From: Paulinella micropora
Lineage: Eukaryota; Cercozoa; Imbricatea; Euglyphida; Paulinellidae
Direction: 5' to 3'
Assembly (NCBI GenBank): GCA_019918135.1
Contig: WBZZ01001831.1
Location: 92,001 to 156,000, forward strand
DNA length: 64,000 bases
The notes beneath the pieces are model-generated. The model was given only the letters and a program-made list of their open reading frames with translations, had not been told where the DNA came from and did no database searches. Position 1 is the stretch's first letter, and each line of letters opens with the position of its first letter. Of this stretch, positions 8,443 through 18,357 are shown one piece after another. The position numbers and the translations under genes were made by a program.

Positions 8443-9732
8443 ATGGCCAAGATACTAAAAAGGCTGTCTAGAATAGGCATTCCTGATGAGTGGCTGCAAA
8501 TCTTCTTGGACATTTATGTCTCAAGCACCCAATGCCCAGACGCAATGGAGTTACAAAAGGCATTAAACACAGGGCAAGACCCCCAGGCGCTAAGGCGCCC
8601 TTGTACAGGGGTTCAGTGTTTTATAAGGTCACTTAAATGCATCAATGGATATAGACGCAAGGGAGGATACACTTATCATCCACAGAGTACACTGCTGCAA
8701 AGGGCCCGAATAGACCTTGTTTACCAAGACGCCCCTCTGCCCGGGGGCTGGTTATGGTATTTGCAGGATGTCATCCGCCACGGTGCTAAAGAAGTGAAAT
8801 GCTCTGAAGAGGCTTTCTTTCTTCAGAATGCCTTGAATGCGCTCTATGAGACATCACCATCTCGGCCGAGGGATAATAGAGCGAAATTGTTTCCTCCAAG
8901 CAGACGACAAGGTGCCAGTAAGCATTTGGAGTATAACGTTGAAGATATACGAAACAAGCTCAAAGAATTAGTGACCATGTCAGGTAGAGAAAGAAACAGA
9001 AAAGAGGACACGAGCGGCTTTCCACTGTGGTCGCGTTGGAATCAGGGTGGTTGGTGGGCTAACCTCGAAAAGCTGAGTTGCATAGGAATAAAGTGTTCTA
9101 CTTGCCGCACGAAGAAGCAGCGACCGTTGCCAATGTATGATGAATTCTATGCGACACCGGAGCTAAAAAAGGTTTGGGCTGAAGCTGCTCAAGCACTAGC
9201 AGAGCCGAAGGCGGCGCAGAGTTTGTGCCATGTAGCCGCCGGCACCCGCAAAGAAGGAAAAGAGCTGTCTAGAGAGCTAAAAAATCTAGGATACCAGGCA
9301 GATAAACGTCGTCCATTTAATTTCCAACACCAGCCAGGCCTCTTCTTCTGCACACTCAAAGTGAACAATAATAGGCGGCGTGTTAGGTTCGTCTTTTTGT
9401 GCCACGTAAACGACGGCCCTGTGTACAAAGCCATGCCGCTTGCTTTTGAAATAGACGGAAAAACAAGTGTCCTCAAGACGCCCTTAGGCGAATGGCTAGG
9501 AAATAAGGAAACGGAGTCTTCCATGCGAAAGATAAAACTTGCGTACGAATCCTATGACGATGATAGAAGCTGGCTTGACAGAAGCTGGCTTGATTGCATC
9601 AAAGAATTGCTTGACAAACACTTGCAAGGTACGACACGGTTCTCTGCCGACATCCGAGATGATGCTACATTTTCCTTTGGAGGCTTTTGTCTTCGCTCTA
9701 TGGGCTCTGTCTCGACTACAAAATCCGTCTAG
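8443..9732 (+). CDS. Unknown protein, AT-richer than its neighbours
   Basis: A clear ATG start gives 429 residues. No family is recognised. The sequence is rich in basic and aromatic residues, with a CSTCRTKK cysteine pair near residue 220 and a direct internal duplication DRSWLDRSWLD near residue 375. Codon use is less GC-biased than in the helicase and EGF genes beside it. The 3' end of the gene (CTCGACTACAAAATCCGTCTAG plus ~30 downstream bases) recurs as repeat R3 near 47.5, 48.4, 58.9 and 61.5 kb, so it belongs to a family whose other members survive only as ends. An AAATTAAA lies just downstream. Confidence 0.65.
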   Translation: MAKILKRLSRIGIPDEWLQIFLDIYVSSTQCPDAMELQKALNTGQDPQALRRPCTGVQCFIRSLKCINGYRRKGGYTYHPQSTLLQRARIDLVYQDAPLPGGWLWYLQDVIRHGAKEVKCSEEAFFLQNALNALYETSPSRPRDNRAKLFPPSRRQGASKHLEYNVEDIRNKLKELVTMSGRERNRKEDTSGFPLWSRWNQGGWWANLEKLSCIGIKCSTCRTKKQRPLPMYDEFYATPELKKVWAEAAQALAEPKAAQSLCHVAAGTRKEGKELSRELKNLGYQADKRRPFNFQHQPGLFFCTLKVNNNRRRVRFVFLCHVNDGPVYKAMPLAFEIDGKTSVLKTPLGEWLGNKETESSMRKIKLAYESYDDDRSWLDRSWLDCIKELLDKHLQGTTRFSADIRDDATFSFGGFCLRSMGSVSTTKSV

Positions 9733-9835
9733 GCCATCCGACGAGTGACTCTCCTTTTTTTTAAAATTAAATGCTCATTTGAAAAAAGAAAATTTAACTT
9801 TTAATTGGAAAAGAAAAGTTTTTTTAATGATGAGC

Positions 9836-10123
9836 CTAGTTTTGGCTAGCCAAGACGAATATACTAAAGGAGGCCCAAGCTAGCATTGCAGCTAAACACA
9901 GATCCACTCCCAGCGTGTAAATTCTGATTTTGCAGTCTGGTGTTTGTACAGCTTGGTAGGTGCCGCTGTTACTACTATTAATATCAGTAGTTTCTTCAAG
10001 CGCTCTGTACCTGGAATCTTTCACGAACGCCCTGTATAAAGCGCAAAATAAAATCGCCAAGGCCAGGACGGCAGCGATTACGGCGCTGAGCCAGGCCAGA
10101 ACTATGCGCCCTCCCTTTGTCAT
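9836..10123 (-). CDS. Small two-helix membrane protein
   Basis: ATG at 10123 (MTKGGRIVLAWLS), 95 residues. Two hydrophobic helices (LSAVIAAVLALAILFCALY and LCLAAMLAWASFSIFVLA) flank a polar ~40-residue loop. It lies inside a much longer open frame, but a C-run tract at 10200-10320 separates it from the EGF locus upstream, so a separate gene is more likely. The helix-loop-helix end matches the C-terminal architecture of the proteins at 29469-30125 and 50415-51158. Confidence 0.55.
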   Translation of the reverse strand: MTKGGRIVLAWLSAVIAAVLALAILFCALYRAFVKDSRYRALEETTDINSSNSGTYQAVQTPDCKIRIYTLGVDLCLAAMLAWASFSIFVLASQN

Positions 10124-13100
10124 TATTGAAAGAAATAGCGGGCTGGGGCTTGCGCCCCTTCCCCAGCCCGCGTGCGCTGGCTGGAATATAAGGCAAGGGA
10201 GGAAGGGGGGGGGGGGGAGAGGAAGGAAACAGGTACATGCCCCCCCCCTTTCCCCTCCCCTGCCCTTCCCCACAACCCCCCCCCCCCCCCTTTCCCCCCC
10301 TTTTTTTTTAATTTCAGCCCCGAGCAAGCGGACTGGAGGGGGTTTAGATGAAGTTAGAGTAGGGTTCAGAGCAGCAGACATCGCTTTCGCAGCGTTCGAA
10401 GCCAGGGTCGCACTCGCAGGTCCAGCGGTAGAAGCTGTTGGGGGTAGCGAGTAGGTAAGAATGGGTGGAGGTTCCACAGGAGATTTCGGGCCAGGGCTGG
10501 AGACCTTCGTCGTGGAAGGCCATGACGTCACAGCGGCAGGTGTCTTGTTCGGGTCTGAGGCAGCGGTTAGAAGAGTCGAGTGGGCAGCGACAGAAGGGCC
10601 TTGCGCCGTTTTCCTGGGCAGGACGCAGGTGGCGGCGGGGTGGCAGGCGGGGACACAGACCCTGGTCTCGCAGAAGCGGCCGCCGTAGCCCTGCTCGCAG
10701 AGGCAGCGCTGCCCCAGCGCCGTGGCGCGCAGGCTAGCCTCTACCTGTTCTTCCTGTTGTAGGTTGAGCCGGTAGGCGTCGAAGAGTAACCTGTTAAGCC
10801 GGTAGTTGAAGTCTGGCAGGGGTGTGAGCACGTCCCAGTCGTGATCGAGCCCGGGGAAAGCGCGTTGCTGCTGGCAGACCCCGCGCCCATTGCAGGCGGG
10901 AAGGGCGCAGGACCGTTTCTCGAAGAGGCGGGGAACGCGGAGTAGGTCGGCATCGATGGTGCTGTAGCGCAGCTCCTCGAACTGGCCGAGGTACCAATTC
11001 CAGACGCAGAGAGAGGGCGTGTCGGAGCCGGCGGCCGTGGGGTCGAAGCAGCCCTCCGCCAGGGTGACGTACTCGCAGTAGGCACCGAAGTAGCCGGCGA
11101 GGCACTGGGAGCAGCCCGCGGCGGGGTCGCAGACCCCGCGCGCCAGGGAGTCGGGGACGCTGAGTTTCAGCCTGGGCAAATTGCAGCCGAAGCAGTCGCG
11201 CCTGTCTACCAGGGCTCCGCGCCAGCGGCGGCAGGCGTTGCTCTCGAAGGTGTGCAGGCAGCGCTGGGGGGGCACGTTGCAGCTGGCAGGGTAGCCGTGG
11301 GGGGGGCTGGAGTAGTAGTTGTCGAGGAAGCCAGCGTTGGGCTGGTTGAGGCAATACTCGGGCTCGTCCTCGGAGTACTGGTAGCAGTCGGAGCCGTCGA
11401 CCGAGACGAAGGAGCCGCAGCGGCAGCTGCCGGTGCGTTGGCCGAAGCGGTAGTCGACGACACACTGCCCCTTGTTGTTGCACGTAGCGCCCGAGCCCTT
11501 CGACTGGGCCGCTCGGCAGCCGCTGCGCACGTCGAGGCTGCAGGCATCCTCGCGCAGGGAGCGGGGGATCCGCGCGATGCCGTTGGGGCTGAGGCTGAGC
11601 AGGGCGGGGTCGGTGTTGGGGAGCGCCAGAAAGTCGGAGTAGCAGGAGCAGCGACCTTGTTGGGCGAGGCACAGGCCGCGGTCCCAGCCACAGGGCGGCT
11701 GGTTGGTGTCGCGCTGCACCGAGTCGGGGTCGGGATCAGGGGCCGCCCAGCTGCTGCTGCTGCTGCTGCCCAACGCCTGCCGCGGCTGGCCTTGGTCCCC
11801 CTCCTCTTCCCCCTCGGTCTGCAGCTGAGACTTGACCCAGTCGAAGCTGGCGCTCACCGGTTGCGGGCAGAGGGGCTGGTAGCAGCTGGTCCAGACCCCG
11901 GCGCCGTCGCCCCCTGGCAGGCGGACGGGCTCCAGGTGCCAAAGAGGTCTGTTCAGGTCGGTACAGGTGGTTGTCCAGCGCGGGGTCACGCGGTCGGGCC
12001 AGTGCGTAAAGGCATCCAGTAGGGCCCAGCTGCGCCAGGACCAGTAGGCGGCCCAGGACCAAGGGGACGCGAACACCAGCCGAGAGCATGGCGCGCCCCC
12101 CGCTCCCTCCACGAGCAGGGCCCCGTGCCGCAGCAGTTCATCTCCGCCCCAGATTCCATCGGCGGGCTTGCCGGGGCGTGCGTCCTTTAGCGAGGGCAGC
12201 GCGTAGTGGCAATTGCAGGTGCTCGGCTCGCTAACCCCCTCGAGGCGGAGGCTGAGCCCCCCCCAGTCCGGGATGTGGTAGCGGAAGAGAGCGTAGGGTC
12301 CCACTTCTGTCACTACCAAAGGGTGCTCGCCCTCTCGGAAGCGCCTCTGTTGTGAGTCAGCGTACCCGCGGGCTGACCGGCAGTCTTCCACTAGCTGCGC
12401 GACGTTGTTCACTAGTTCGCTCTCACCCGGCCACGCGCGCCTGCCGGCGGGCGAGGCAAGCGAAGAAGTGTTGGCTCCGCAACTTTGCCGCAGCCAGGCC
12501 TGCAGCGCCGCGGCCCCCCCCCCCCCCCCCCCGCCCTCGCGAGCGGGCGCAAAGTCCAGGTCCCGCGCCGTGCGGCAGTCGTCGGGCAGCCCCCAGTGCA
12601 GGGCGCACGCGGTGGCGACATCGCCCCCTCCTCCCGTGCCCTCGGAGTTGTTCCAGCAGAGCCTAGGCAGTGCGCCGGTGCGGGCCAGGAACGTGTGCCG
12701 GCGCAGCAGCACGTCGCGGCTGGCCTCTCGTTCTAGGTCTACGCGCAGCAGCGCGCGCCGTACGAGGGTGTAGGCTTGCGAGCTGCTGGAGCCGGGCGCG
12801 GGTTCTCGGAAGTAGACGCTGCCGGCGCTCCTGTCGACCCAGGCCCGGGGCTTGTCGTAGTCGCTCCCATGCACGCCGCAATCACAGCTAGTTAACCCCC
12901 TGTCTCCCTCGTCTACTAGGCTGCGCTTGGTGCAGTATGGGTCGCGCCACCTGTCTCGCACAAAGCCGGGCGCACAGGACACGGCCCCGCCCAGCTCGTT
13001 GCAAACCCCAGCCAAGTAGCCGCAGCGGTCGGGAGCGAGCAGAAAGCCTGTCAGCAGAGCAGGACAGGAGACGGTAGCCGTGGCCGGGCCGTTGGGGTAG

Positions 13101-16057
13101 AGACTGCTGTTGTGCCGGCAATAAATGTAGTCCCCCGGCCGGCGCAGGTTTAGCATCATGTCTAGCCTCAGCGCCCTGGGCAGGGTCGGGTCCAGCTGTT
13201 TCCGCTGCAGGAATTCCTCTGTGACCAGCTCGCAGGTGATGTCCGTGCGGCCACACCGGAGGCTGGCTGCGTGATAAAACGCCTGCAAGCACAGGCCATC
13301 GTCCTCCAGGGCGGGGGCCAGCCCCACAGGCTGAGGAGGCACGCGCGACGCCGACCCCGACCCCGACCCGGAGGAGTCGTCCTCGTCGGCGGCCGCGGCC
13401 GCGACCGCGCCAACAGAATCTGCCACCGCCTCGGCCACTTGACAGTAGGCACGACACTGGGTCTGCATTACGGAGCACCACGTAGGGCCGAACCCAGCGC
13501 CGGCACGCTCCGCCGCACTAAGCCAACAACCCGACCTGCCTCCTCCCCGGGCACCGCCTGCCGCCACTGCCTGACCGCTCCCAAGACCCGCCAGGGAGGT
13601 CAACCACCAGTTACCACCCAGGAGCCGGGGGAGCGCGAGGGCGCCGCAGCTGCCGTCTAGCTCGCACTCGTTCATGCACTGCAAGGCCCGACAGAAGTCC
13701 TGGGGCACACAGTGGACAACAATTTGGCCGCAAGGCACCAGCAGGCCGCCGGAGCTGCTCGAACGCTCGAGTTTCTGGCTCGTGATCAACGGCGGCCCCC
13801 CCCCGCCGGCGGAGTTGGTGGGGACCGGTGCGCAGGCTGGGGGCAGGGCGGCTCCCGCCAGCAGAGCGGTCCCGTCCCCTGTCCGCAGTACACAGTAGCT
13901 GAAACCCCGCCCTTGCAAGGCCCCCAAGAGCGCCTCCTGCGGCCAGCGCCAGCCCTGCTCTTGTTCCGACCAAAGACAAGTGCCGTCGGGGGCCGCGCGC
14001 TCCCGCCGCGTCGTCCAGTTTCCTCTGGCAACGGTGCGCGGCGGGTCTGCCGGGCAGGCGGCCAGGAGGCTGGCGCAGGGCTCCGCGAGCAACAAGCGCA
14101 AGTAGTCGAGCCTGCACCGCACAAACCGCCACGGGCTGTTGGGGGTGGACACACATTCGTAATCTGTTGCGTTTCCCACACATGTAATCTTGCTGCTGTT
14201 GCACGCCAAGGACAGCCGGGGTGGTCTTGCCCACGGGTGCAGGCGGGCGCAGTCCCACCAAGCCGCCAGCTCTGCCGGTTCCAGCCCCGGATCGGGCGCA
14301 GCTGGGAGCTGCGGCTGGCACAGGCGGCTCCCGCAACTCACGTTCGCCGAGGGAGGACAGGCTGGGAGGGTCGACGGGACCGGGCCGCCCGGTTGCTCAG
14401 GGTCCGCCGAGCAACCGGGGATCTGCAAAAAGGGCCACCCCCGCCGCAGCTGTTGGTCCAGCGGCCGCGGGCGCGGTCGCGCCTGCGTGCAGTAGCGGAC
14501 CAGCAAGGGGCAGGCACTGCCGGGGGCTATGGGCCACGGCAGCAGCAGCGCGCACGGCGACGACGACGGTGTACCCCACAGGCACACCGCGCCCACGTAC
14601 TTGGTGCCGTTCAGGTCTGTGCCACTTGCGCTCTGCACAGGGCCGGGACTGCAGCGTACCCGAGCCGCCCAGCCTTCCCCGCAAGTAAAAGCGACCGACA
14701 GGCTGTCGTTTACCACTAGCGGCAGTGTTTGCAGCCCCTCGCTTGTCGGAACCTCCCCGGGTGCACAGTAGATTGGAGTTACCCCCGCCGGCTCGTAGTC
14801 GAGCGTGCTGCCCACCCAAAAAAAGCAAGCGCCAGCCACCAGAGGAGGCGGCGGTGGCGGGGACGCATTGCTCGCACGCTGGGGCGCGCGGCACACGGAC
14901 AGCTCGCCTTTGTCTATTTGCAACTGCGCACATTCACCCCTAAGCGCGCTGTTCACCGCTGCCACGGGGACGGCCGCCGAAAACCAAGACAGCCGATCGG
15001 TTCCGGACCAGCACGCGTAGGCTTCGTCGCTCGCCGACGGCGCGCAGCGCAGCTCGTGGTAGGTGCACTGCCACGCAGTCCCGTGTTCACAGTGGTAGGG
15101 GCAGTTGCGCAGCACAAGTTCCTGCGCGGGCGGCCGCTGCGCCGCCCACCCCCGGCACTGCCTGCACAGCAGCCCTTGCACCGCGGCGCTCAGGCTGTGG
15201 CTGGGAAGCCAAGCTAGCCAGGGGTAGCTCGCGGCCAGGCGCAAAGACGCTAGCGAGTCCGCGGCCCAGAAGGCAGCGGCAAAGCCGCCGGCGGCGGGGG
15301 GGGTTGTGGGGTCCGCCGAGGCCGAGGCCGAGGCCGCCGCCCACACGACGGAGCCGTCCACCCAACCCGCGCAGGCCGGGTAGCAGCCCGCGCCGCCAGC
15401 AGCCCCCGCCGAACCACTGCACCAACGGGCACCGGCCCCCACGTCGTCACAGACTAGCTCAAGCCAGCCGGCGCCCAAGACCGGGGCTGGTGCCAGCTCG
15501 CAGAAAGAGTTGCCGGCACGAGAATCCGCGGGGGCGACGCGGAGCGGAAAGGTGCAGTTAAAGTCCGTGCCCGGCCGCGACACGGCCCGGCGCAGCAGGC
15601 GACAACCCCCCCCCAACGCCTCCGAGGGCACCCGCTCCTGCCGCAACCAGAAAAGCCCCGCCAGTTCCCCCGAACAGTTAAAAAAGCCCAGGCTGGCCGT
15701 CGAGGGCGCCTCAACCTGTTCACAGGCAATGCGTAGACCCGCGGGCCCGCAGGGCATTTCTACCCGTGGCAACAGCTCGCAGAAGCGCCCCTCTCCCTCC
15801 TTCTGGCCGCTGCGCCCCAGCCGGAACGGAAAGCTGCAGCTAAGGCTGCCCGCCCCCGCGCGTGCCTGCGCACACAGCTCCGCCGCGGGAACCGTTTCGG
15901 CTGACACCTCCGCCAAACCCAGGGTCCTCTGCGAGAGGCTGGGAGCGCCTAGCGAGGACCAGACCAGCGATGCATCCAGCAGGGCAGGCTCCGAGCACGG
16001 CCGGCCAACGATCGTAGTTGAACAGGTACGCGCAGCCCGGCGCGAGGTTGCCGACAC
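9836..16057 (-). CDS. Main open frame of a giant secreted cysteine-rich EGF-like glycoprotein locus
   Basis: The open frame encodes 2073 residues, of which roughly the first 1800 belong to the glycoprotein; the last ~95 codons are the separate membrane-protein ORF. It is extremely rich in regularly spaced cysteines and N-glycosylation sequons. EGF-like signatures lie toward the 3' part (CDPAAGCSQCLAGYFGAYC near 11.1 kb, CLCEQGYGGRFC near 10.7 kb, and EGF-like spacing continuing to about 10.35 kb). It has no ATG at its 5' end and continues, with the next entries, one coding locus that starts at 18823. The locus reads in more than one frame and looks broken about four times, so it is decayed, recoded or mis-sequenced. 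Likely role: an extracellular adhesin-like protein. Long plus-strand ORFs across it are GC-driven shadows. Confidence 0.6.
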   Translation of the reverse strand: MSATSRRAARTCSTTIVGRPCSEPALLDASLVWSSLGAPSLSQRTLGLAEVSAETVPAAELCAQARAGAGSLSCSFPFRLGRSGQKEGEGRFCELLPRVEMPCGPAGLRIACEQVEAPSTASLGFFNCSGELAGLFWLRQERVPSEALGGGCRLLRRAVSRPGTDFNCTFPLRVAPADSRAGNSFCELAPAPVLGAGWLELVCDDVGAGARWCSGSAGAAGGAGCYPACAGWVDGSVVWAAASASASADPTTPPAAGGFAAAFWAADSLASLRLAASYPWLAWLPSHSLSAAVQGLLCRQCRGWAAQRPPAQELVLRNCPYHCEHGTAWQCTYHELRCAPSASDEAYACWSGTDRLSWFSAAVPVAAVNSALRGECAQLQIDKGELSVCRAPQRASNASPPPPPPLVAGACFFWVGSTLDYEPAGVTPIYCAPGEVPTSEGLQTLPLVVNDSLSVAFTCGEGWAARVRCSPGPVQSASGTDLNGTKYVGAVCLWGTPSSSPCALLLPWPIAPGSACPLLVRYCTQARPRPRPLDQQLRRGWPFLQIPGCSADPEQPGGPVPSTLPACPPSANVSCGSRLCQPQLPAAPDPGLEPAELAAWWDCARLHPWARPPRLSLACNSSKITCVGNATDYECVSTPNSPWRFVRCRLDYLRLLLAEPCASLLAACPADPPRTVARGNWTTRRERAAPDGTCLWSEQEQGWRWPQEALLGALQGRGFSYCVLRTGDGTALLAGAALPPACAPVPTNSAGGGGPPLITSQKLERSSSSGGLLVPCGQIVVHCVPQDFCRALQCMNECELDGSCGALALPRLLGGNWWLTSLAGLGSGQAVAAGGARGGGRSGCWLSAAERAGAGFGPTWCSVMQTQCRAYCQVAEAVADSVGAVAAAAADEDDSSGSGSGSASRVPPQPVGLAPALEDDGLCLQAFYHAASLRCGRTDITCELVTEEFLQRKQLDPTLPRALRLDMMLNLRRPGDYIYCRHNSSLYPNGPATATVSCPALLTGFLLAPDRCGYLAGVCNELGGAVSCAPGFVRDRWRDPYCTKRSLVDEGDRGLTSCDCGVHGSDYDKPRAWVDRSAGSVYFREPAPGSSSSQAYTLVRRALLRVDLEREASRDVLLRRHTFLARTGALPRLCWNNSEGTGGGGDVATACALHWGLPDDCRTARDLDFAPAREGGGGGGGAAALQAWLRQSCGANTSSLASPAGRRAWPGESELVNNVAQLVEDCRSARGYADSQQRRFREGEHPLVVTEVGPYALFRYHIPDWGGLSLRLEGVSEPSTCNCHYALPSLKDARPGKPADGIWGGDELLRHGALLVEGAGGAPCSRLVFASPWSWAAYWSWRSWALLDAFTHWPDRVTPRWTTTCTDLNRPLWHLEPVRLPGGDGAGVWTSCYQPLCPQPVSASFDWVKSQLQTEGEEEGDQGQPRQALGSSSSSSWAAPDPDPDSVQRDTNQPPCGWDRGLCLAQQGRCSCYSDFLALPNTDPALLSLSPNGIARIPRSLREDACSLDVRSGCRAAQSKGSGATCNNKGQCVVDYRFGQRTGSCRCGSFVSVDGSDCYQYSEDEPEYCLNQPNAGFLDNYYSSPPHGYPASCNVPPQRCLHTFESNACRRWRGALVDRRDCFGCNLPRLKLSVPDSLARGVCDPAAGCSQCLAGYFGAYCEYVTLAEGCFDPTAAGSDTPSLCVWNWYLGQFEELRYSTIDADLLRVPRLFEKRSCALPACNGRGVCQQQRAFPGLDHDWDVLTPLPDFNYRLNRLLFDAYRLNLQQEEQVEASLRATALGQRCLCEQGYGGRFCETRVCVPACHPAATCVLPRKTAQGPSVAAHSTLLTAASDPNKTPAAVTSWPSTTKVSSPGPKSPVEPPPILTYSLPPTASTAGPASATLASNAAKAMSAALNPTLTSSKPPPVRLLGAEIKKKGGERGGGGVVGKGRGGERGGACTCFLPLPPPPFLPCLIFQPAHAGWGRGASPSPLFLSIMTKGGRIVLAWLSAVIAAVLALAILFCALYRAFVKDSRYRALEETTDINSSNSGTYQAVQTPDCKIRIYTLGVDLCLAAMLAWASFSIFVLASQN
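10141..10320. repeat. Palindromes and long G/C runs between membrane gene and EGF locus
   Basis: GGGGC-TTGC-GCCCC next to CCAGCCCGC-GTGC-GCTGGCTGG forms a variant of the two-hairpin element at 10147-10188. A G14 run near 10207 and C-runs to about 10300 follow. The block lies in the 5' flank of the small membrane-protein ORF. Confidence 0.65.
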
Positions 16058-16724
16058 CAGCGTCCGTGCGCTGGTAACGAAACCGCAGGCGGACTCCGTC
16101 GGGGCAGGTGACCAGGAGGTCCGGGTTCTGTTCCCTGAGCTGTGTCAGCTCCGACGGCGGCAGACCGCTCGCAGACGCGGGCGGCCTGCACGAGGGGGCG
16201 TACTTGCACAGGGTCAGCGGATCCTGCAAACCAGTGGAGGCGCCGCAGGACCACACAGTCGACGTGCCGAGCGGGCGTTCTTCGGTAGGCACTCTTTCCT
16301 GCTCGGTCCCCCACCAAGAGGCCTCGCGGAACTGCCCCGTTTGTGGCAGCAGGGCATAGTAGCGCCCCGCCGGGAGGAGCGGTGGGCGCGGCACACAGAA
16401 CCGCGCACCGTCGCCCACCAGCCCCGCCCGGCAGGCGCAGCGGGGCCAGGTGTCAATCAACAGGCACAGGGCCCCCTCGGCGCAGCGCACAAACTCGCAG
16501 CGCACCAGCCCCGGTGCTGTCATGCTGCGGCTAGTCTTCAGCACCGGCACGCGGTACACAAAAGACTCAGAGTCGGTGTTCAGTCCCCGCCCCACCGTAC
16601 TCAACAGGCGCACCAAGAGTATGTTGTAGCTTTCGCGCTCGTCGTGGTGCAGCTTCCAGCAGGCGGTGGCCCGTGTAGATGTCGTCGCTACTGCCCGGCA
16701 GCGGCATCGACACGTCCAGCTCAA
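15840..16724 (-). CDS. EGF glycoprotein locus, short middle open frame
   Basis: A cysteine-rich open frame of the same composition and strand as its neighbours (CEFVRCAEGALCLLIDTW, CRAGLVGDGARFC: EGF-like spacing). It has no convincing start of its own and is best read as part of the large glycoprotein locus. Confidence 0.5.
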   Translation of the reverse strand: MSWTCRCRCRAVATTSTRATACWKLHHDERESYNILLVRLLSTVGRGLNTDSESFVYRVPVLKTSRSMTAPGLVRCEFVRCAEGALCLLIDTWPRCACRAGLVGDGARFCVPRPPLLPAGRYYALLPQTGQFREASWWGTEQERVPTEERPLGTSTVWSCGASTGLQDPLTLCKYAPSCRPPASASGLPPSELTQLREQNPDLLVTCPDGVRLRFRYQRTDAGVGNLAPGCAYLFNYDRWPAVLGACPAGCIAGLVLARRSQPLAEDPGFGGGVSRNGSRGGAVCAGTRGGGQP

Positions 16725-18357
16725 AGCTCATGCGCGGGTTTTCCGGGTCCTGCCGCAAGTAACGAACCCAGCGCCCGCCGGCACCCAGCGCGGCCAGCCG
16801 CAGGTTAGGCCAGGTGCTGGGCGAACAATAGGACACCTGCTGTACCTCCCGGGCGATCACGTCGGCCAGATAGGTGCTCTGCCGTGGGTTGCTCGCGTTG
16901 CTAGGCGAGAGCATTATCAGCGCGCCCGAGTTTAGAACTACCAGCGCTATGCCCTGCAGCGGGATCACCAGGCACTGCTCTACTTGCTCCGAAACAAACG
17001 TCGGTTCCCACAGCTTTCTCTCCCTGAACACATACGAAGGCACGCCCGCGTTATCCGAAGACGGCGACGCTTGCAGCCACACCTGCAAGTTGCAATAGCC
17101 TAGCAGCCCCAGGTCGTCTACGTTCTCGCCGCCCAGAGCCGACAGACCCTCAGACCAGACAGTAGCACTACCCGCCCGCGAACCGGGTAGCAACTCCCCT
17201 GCGTAGGCTAAGAGCGAACCGCCCGCCCAGCTGTACAACCCGTTCTCTACCAAGGGCTCCGCCGGCGCTGTCTCCCCCGTCAGTGCCTCGCTACTCCATT
17301 CAACCGCGAGCGATCCTACCTCACACGGGGACACCGTAAACCAGAGCGCCCGCTGCTGGCTGCTGCTGCTACCGACCGGCGCTAGGGCTTGCAGAGGAGC
17401 TAGCAGCAGCCGGCAGCTAGGGGGCAGCAGCACGCCCGCTCCCGCGCCTGCTAAACCGGGAGGCGGACTAGGCGCCCAGCGGCCTCCGGGCGTAGACAGC
17501 GGGGCTGACGACCCGAGCCAGACCCGCAGCCTGGCTACTAGCCTCGGCGCTGCAGCCACTGCAGCCTCCAGCGTGACGCCCCACACGGCGCCGTCACGCA
17601 CCTGCAGCGCGCCGTGCAGCGCCTCCTCGCTCAGCACAAACGTAAATGACTGGAGCCAAACGCTGCTATACACAAACGCGTACGTCGTCACCTGGGCAGA
17701 ATCGCTGACCTGGTAAGCAAGCACCACGTCGTCTAGCCCGTCCAGGTCCAGGTCGCCCAGCGCCAGCCGGGGCTCACGAAACAGCAGCTTACCAGCCTTC
17801 ACCGACAGCAGCGTGTCAAACGGAAGTTCCCCCAAGTCCAACCTCAGCTCCCAGGGCTGCAGTACACTGCAAACCAAACCCTCACTGTTGCCTGCGCGCA
17901 GCACGCCTCCCGGGCAGCTGTACGTCACCCCCGCGCCCTCGGTGTTGTCACCGTAACCGACCGCACAGTATAGTGTGCACTCCCGTCCGTCGGGCGCCAA
18001 CCACCTGCACTGGTTGCCCACCATCATCGAACTGTTGGGTAGCTGCCGCTGGCAGACATACGACACACAACCCAGCTCCGTGTGGCCCTGCCACGTAGGG
18101 TCCGTAAGCCACTGTCCATTCCTGGGGCACGTGCAATTAAAGCTCCCCGCCAGGTTGGTGCACGTTGCGTTGGGGTGACAGTCGTGCGTTCTCAGCGCGC
18201 ACTCGTCAACGTCCAAGCAACCGCTGACGTTCCACGTCGAATAAACAGGAATAGTCCCCGCCCCGCTGAGCAACGCCACGTCCCGCGGGCACTGCACCGT
18301 GACATTTCCCCCCCGGGGGGCTCCCAGTCGAGTACCCGCGCTGGCACGACACCGCAC
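16567..18357 (-). CDS. EGF/FG-GAP part of the giant glycoprotein locus
   Basis: A calcium-binding EGF domain near 18110-18220 shows the classic DVDEC ... CxNLAGSFNCTC pattern. About 150 residues later LGDLDLDGLDDVVLAY (near 17.75 kb) is a textbook FG-GAP/VCBS calcium loop as in integrin alpha beta-propellers, and a further GSSDDIYTG near 16.7 kb fits another blade. Such propellers mediate cell adhesion. No internal start is likely; it is a part of the locus starting at 18823. Confidence 0.65.
   Translation of the reverse strand: MRCRASAGTRLGAPRGGNVTVQCPRDVALLSGAGTIPVYSTWNVSGCLDVDECALRTHDCHPNATCTNLAGSFNCTCPRNGQWLTDPTWQGHTELGCVSYVCQRQLPNSSMMVGNQCRWLAPDGRECTLYCAVGYGDNTEGAGVTYSCPGGVLRAGNSEGLVCSVLQPWELRLDLGELPFDTLLSVKAGKLLFREPRLALGDLDLDGLDDVVLAYQVSDSAQVTTYAFVYSSVWLQSFTFVLSEEALHGALQVRDGAVWGVTLEAAVAAAPRLVARLRVWLGSSAPLSTPGGRWAPSPPPGLAGAGAGVLLPPSCRLLLAPLQALAPVGSSSSQQRALWFTVSPCEVGSLAVEWSSEALTGETAPAEPLVENGLYSWAGGSLLAYAGELLPGSRAGSATVWSEGLSALGGENVDDLGLLGYCNLQVWLQASPSSDNAGVPSYVFRERKLWEPTFVSEQVEQCLVIPLQGIALVVLNSGALIMLSPSNASNPRQSTYLADVIAREVQQVSYCSPSTWPNLRLAALGAGGRWVRYLRQDPENPRMSFELDVSMPLPGSSDDIYTGHRLLEAAPRRARKLQHTLGAPVEYGGAGTEHRL

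Noticed and set aside
13712-16808. Long plus-strand ORFs (13712-14719, 15510-16808) opposite the EGF locus
   Set aside because: The minus strand shows signal peptide, EGF and FG-GAP patterns. The plus-strand products are Arg/Pro/Ala-rich with no domain, typical antisense shadows in GC-rich DNA.
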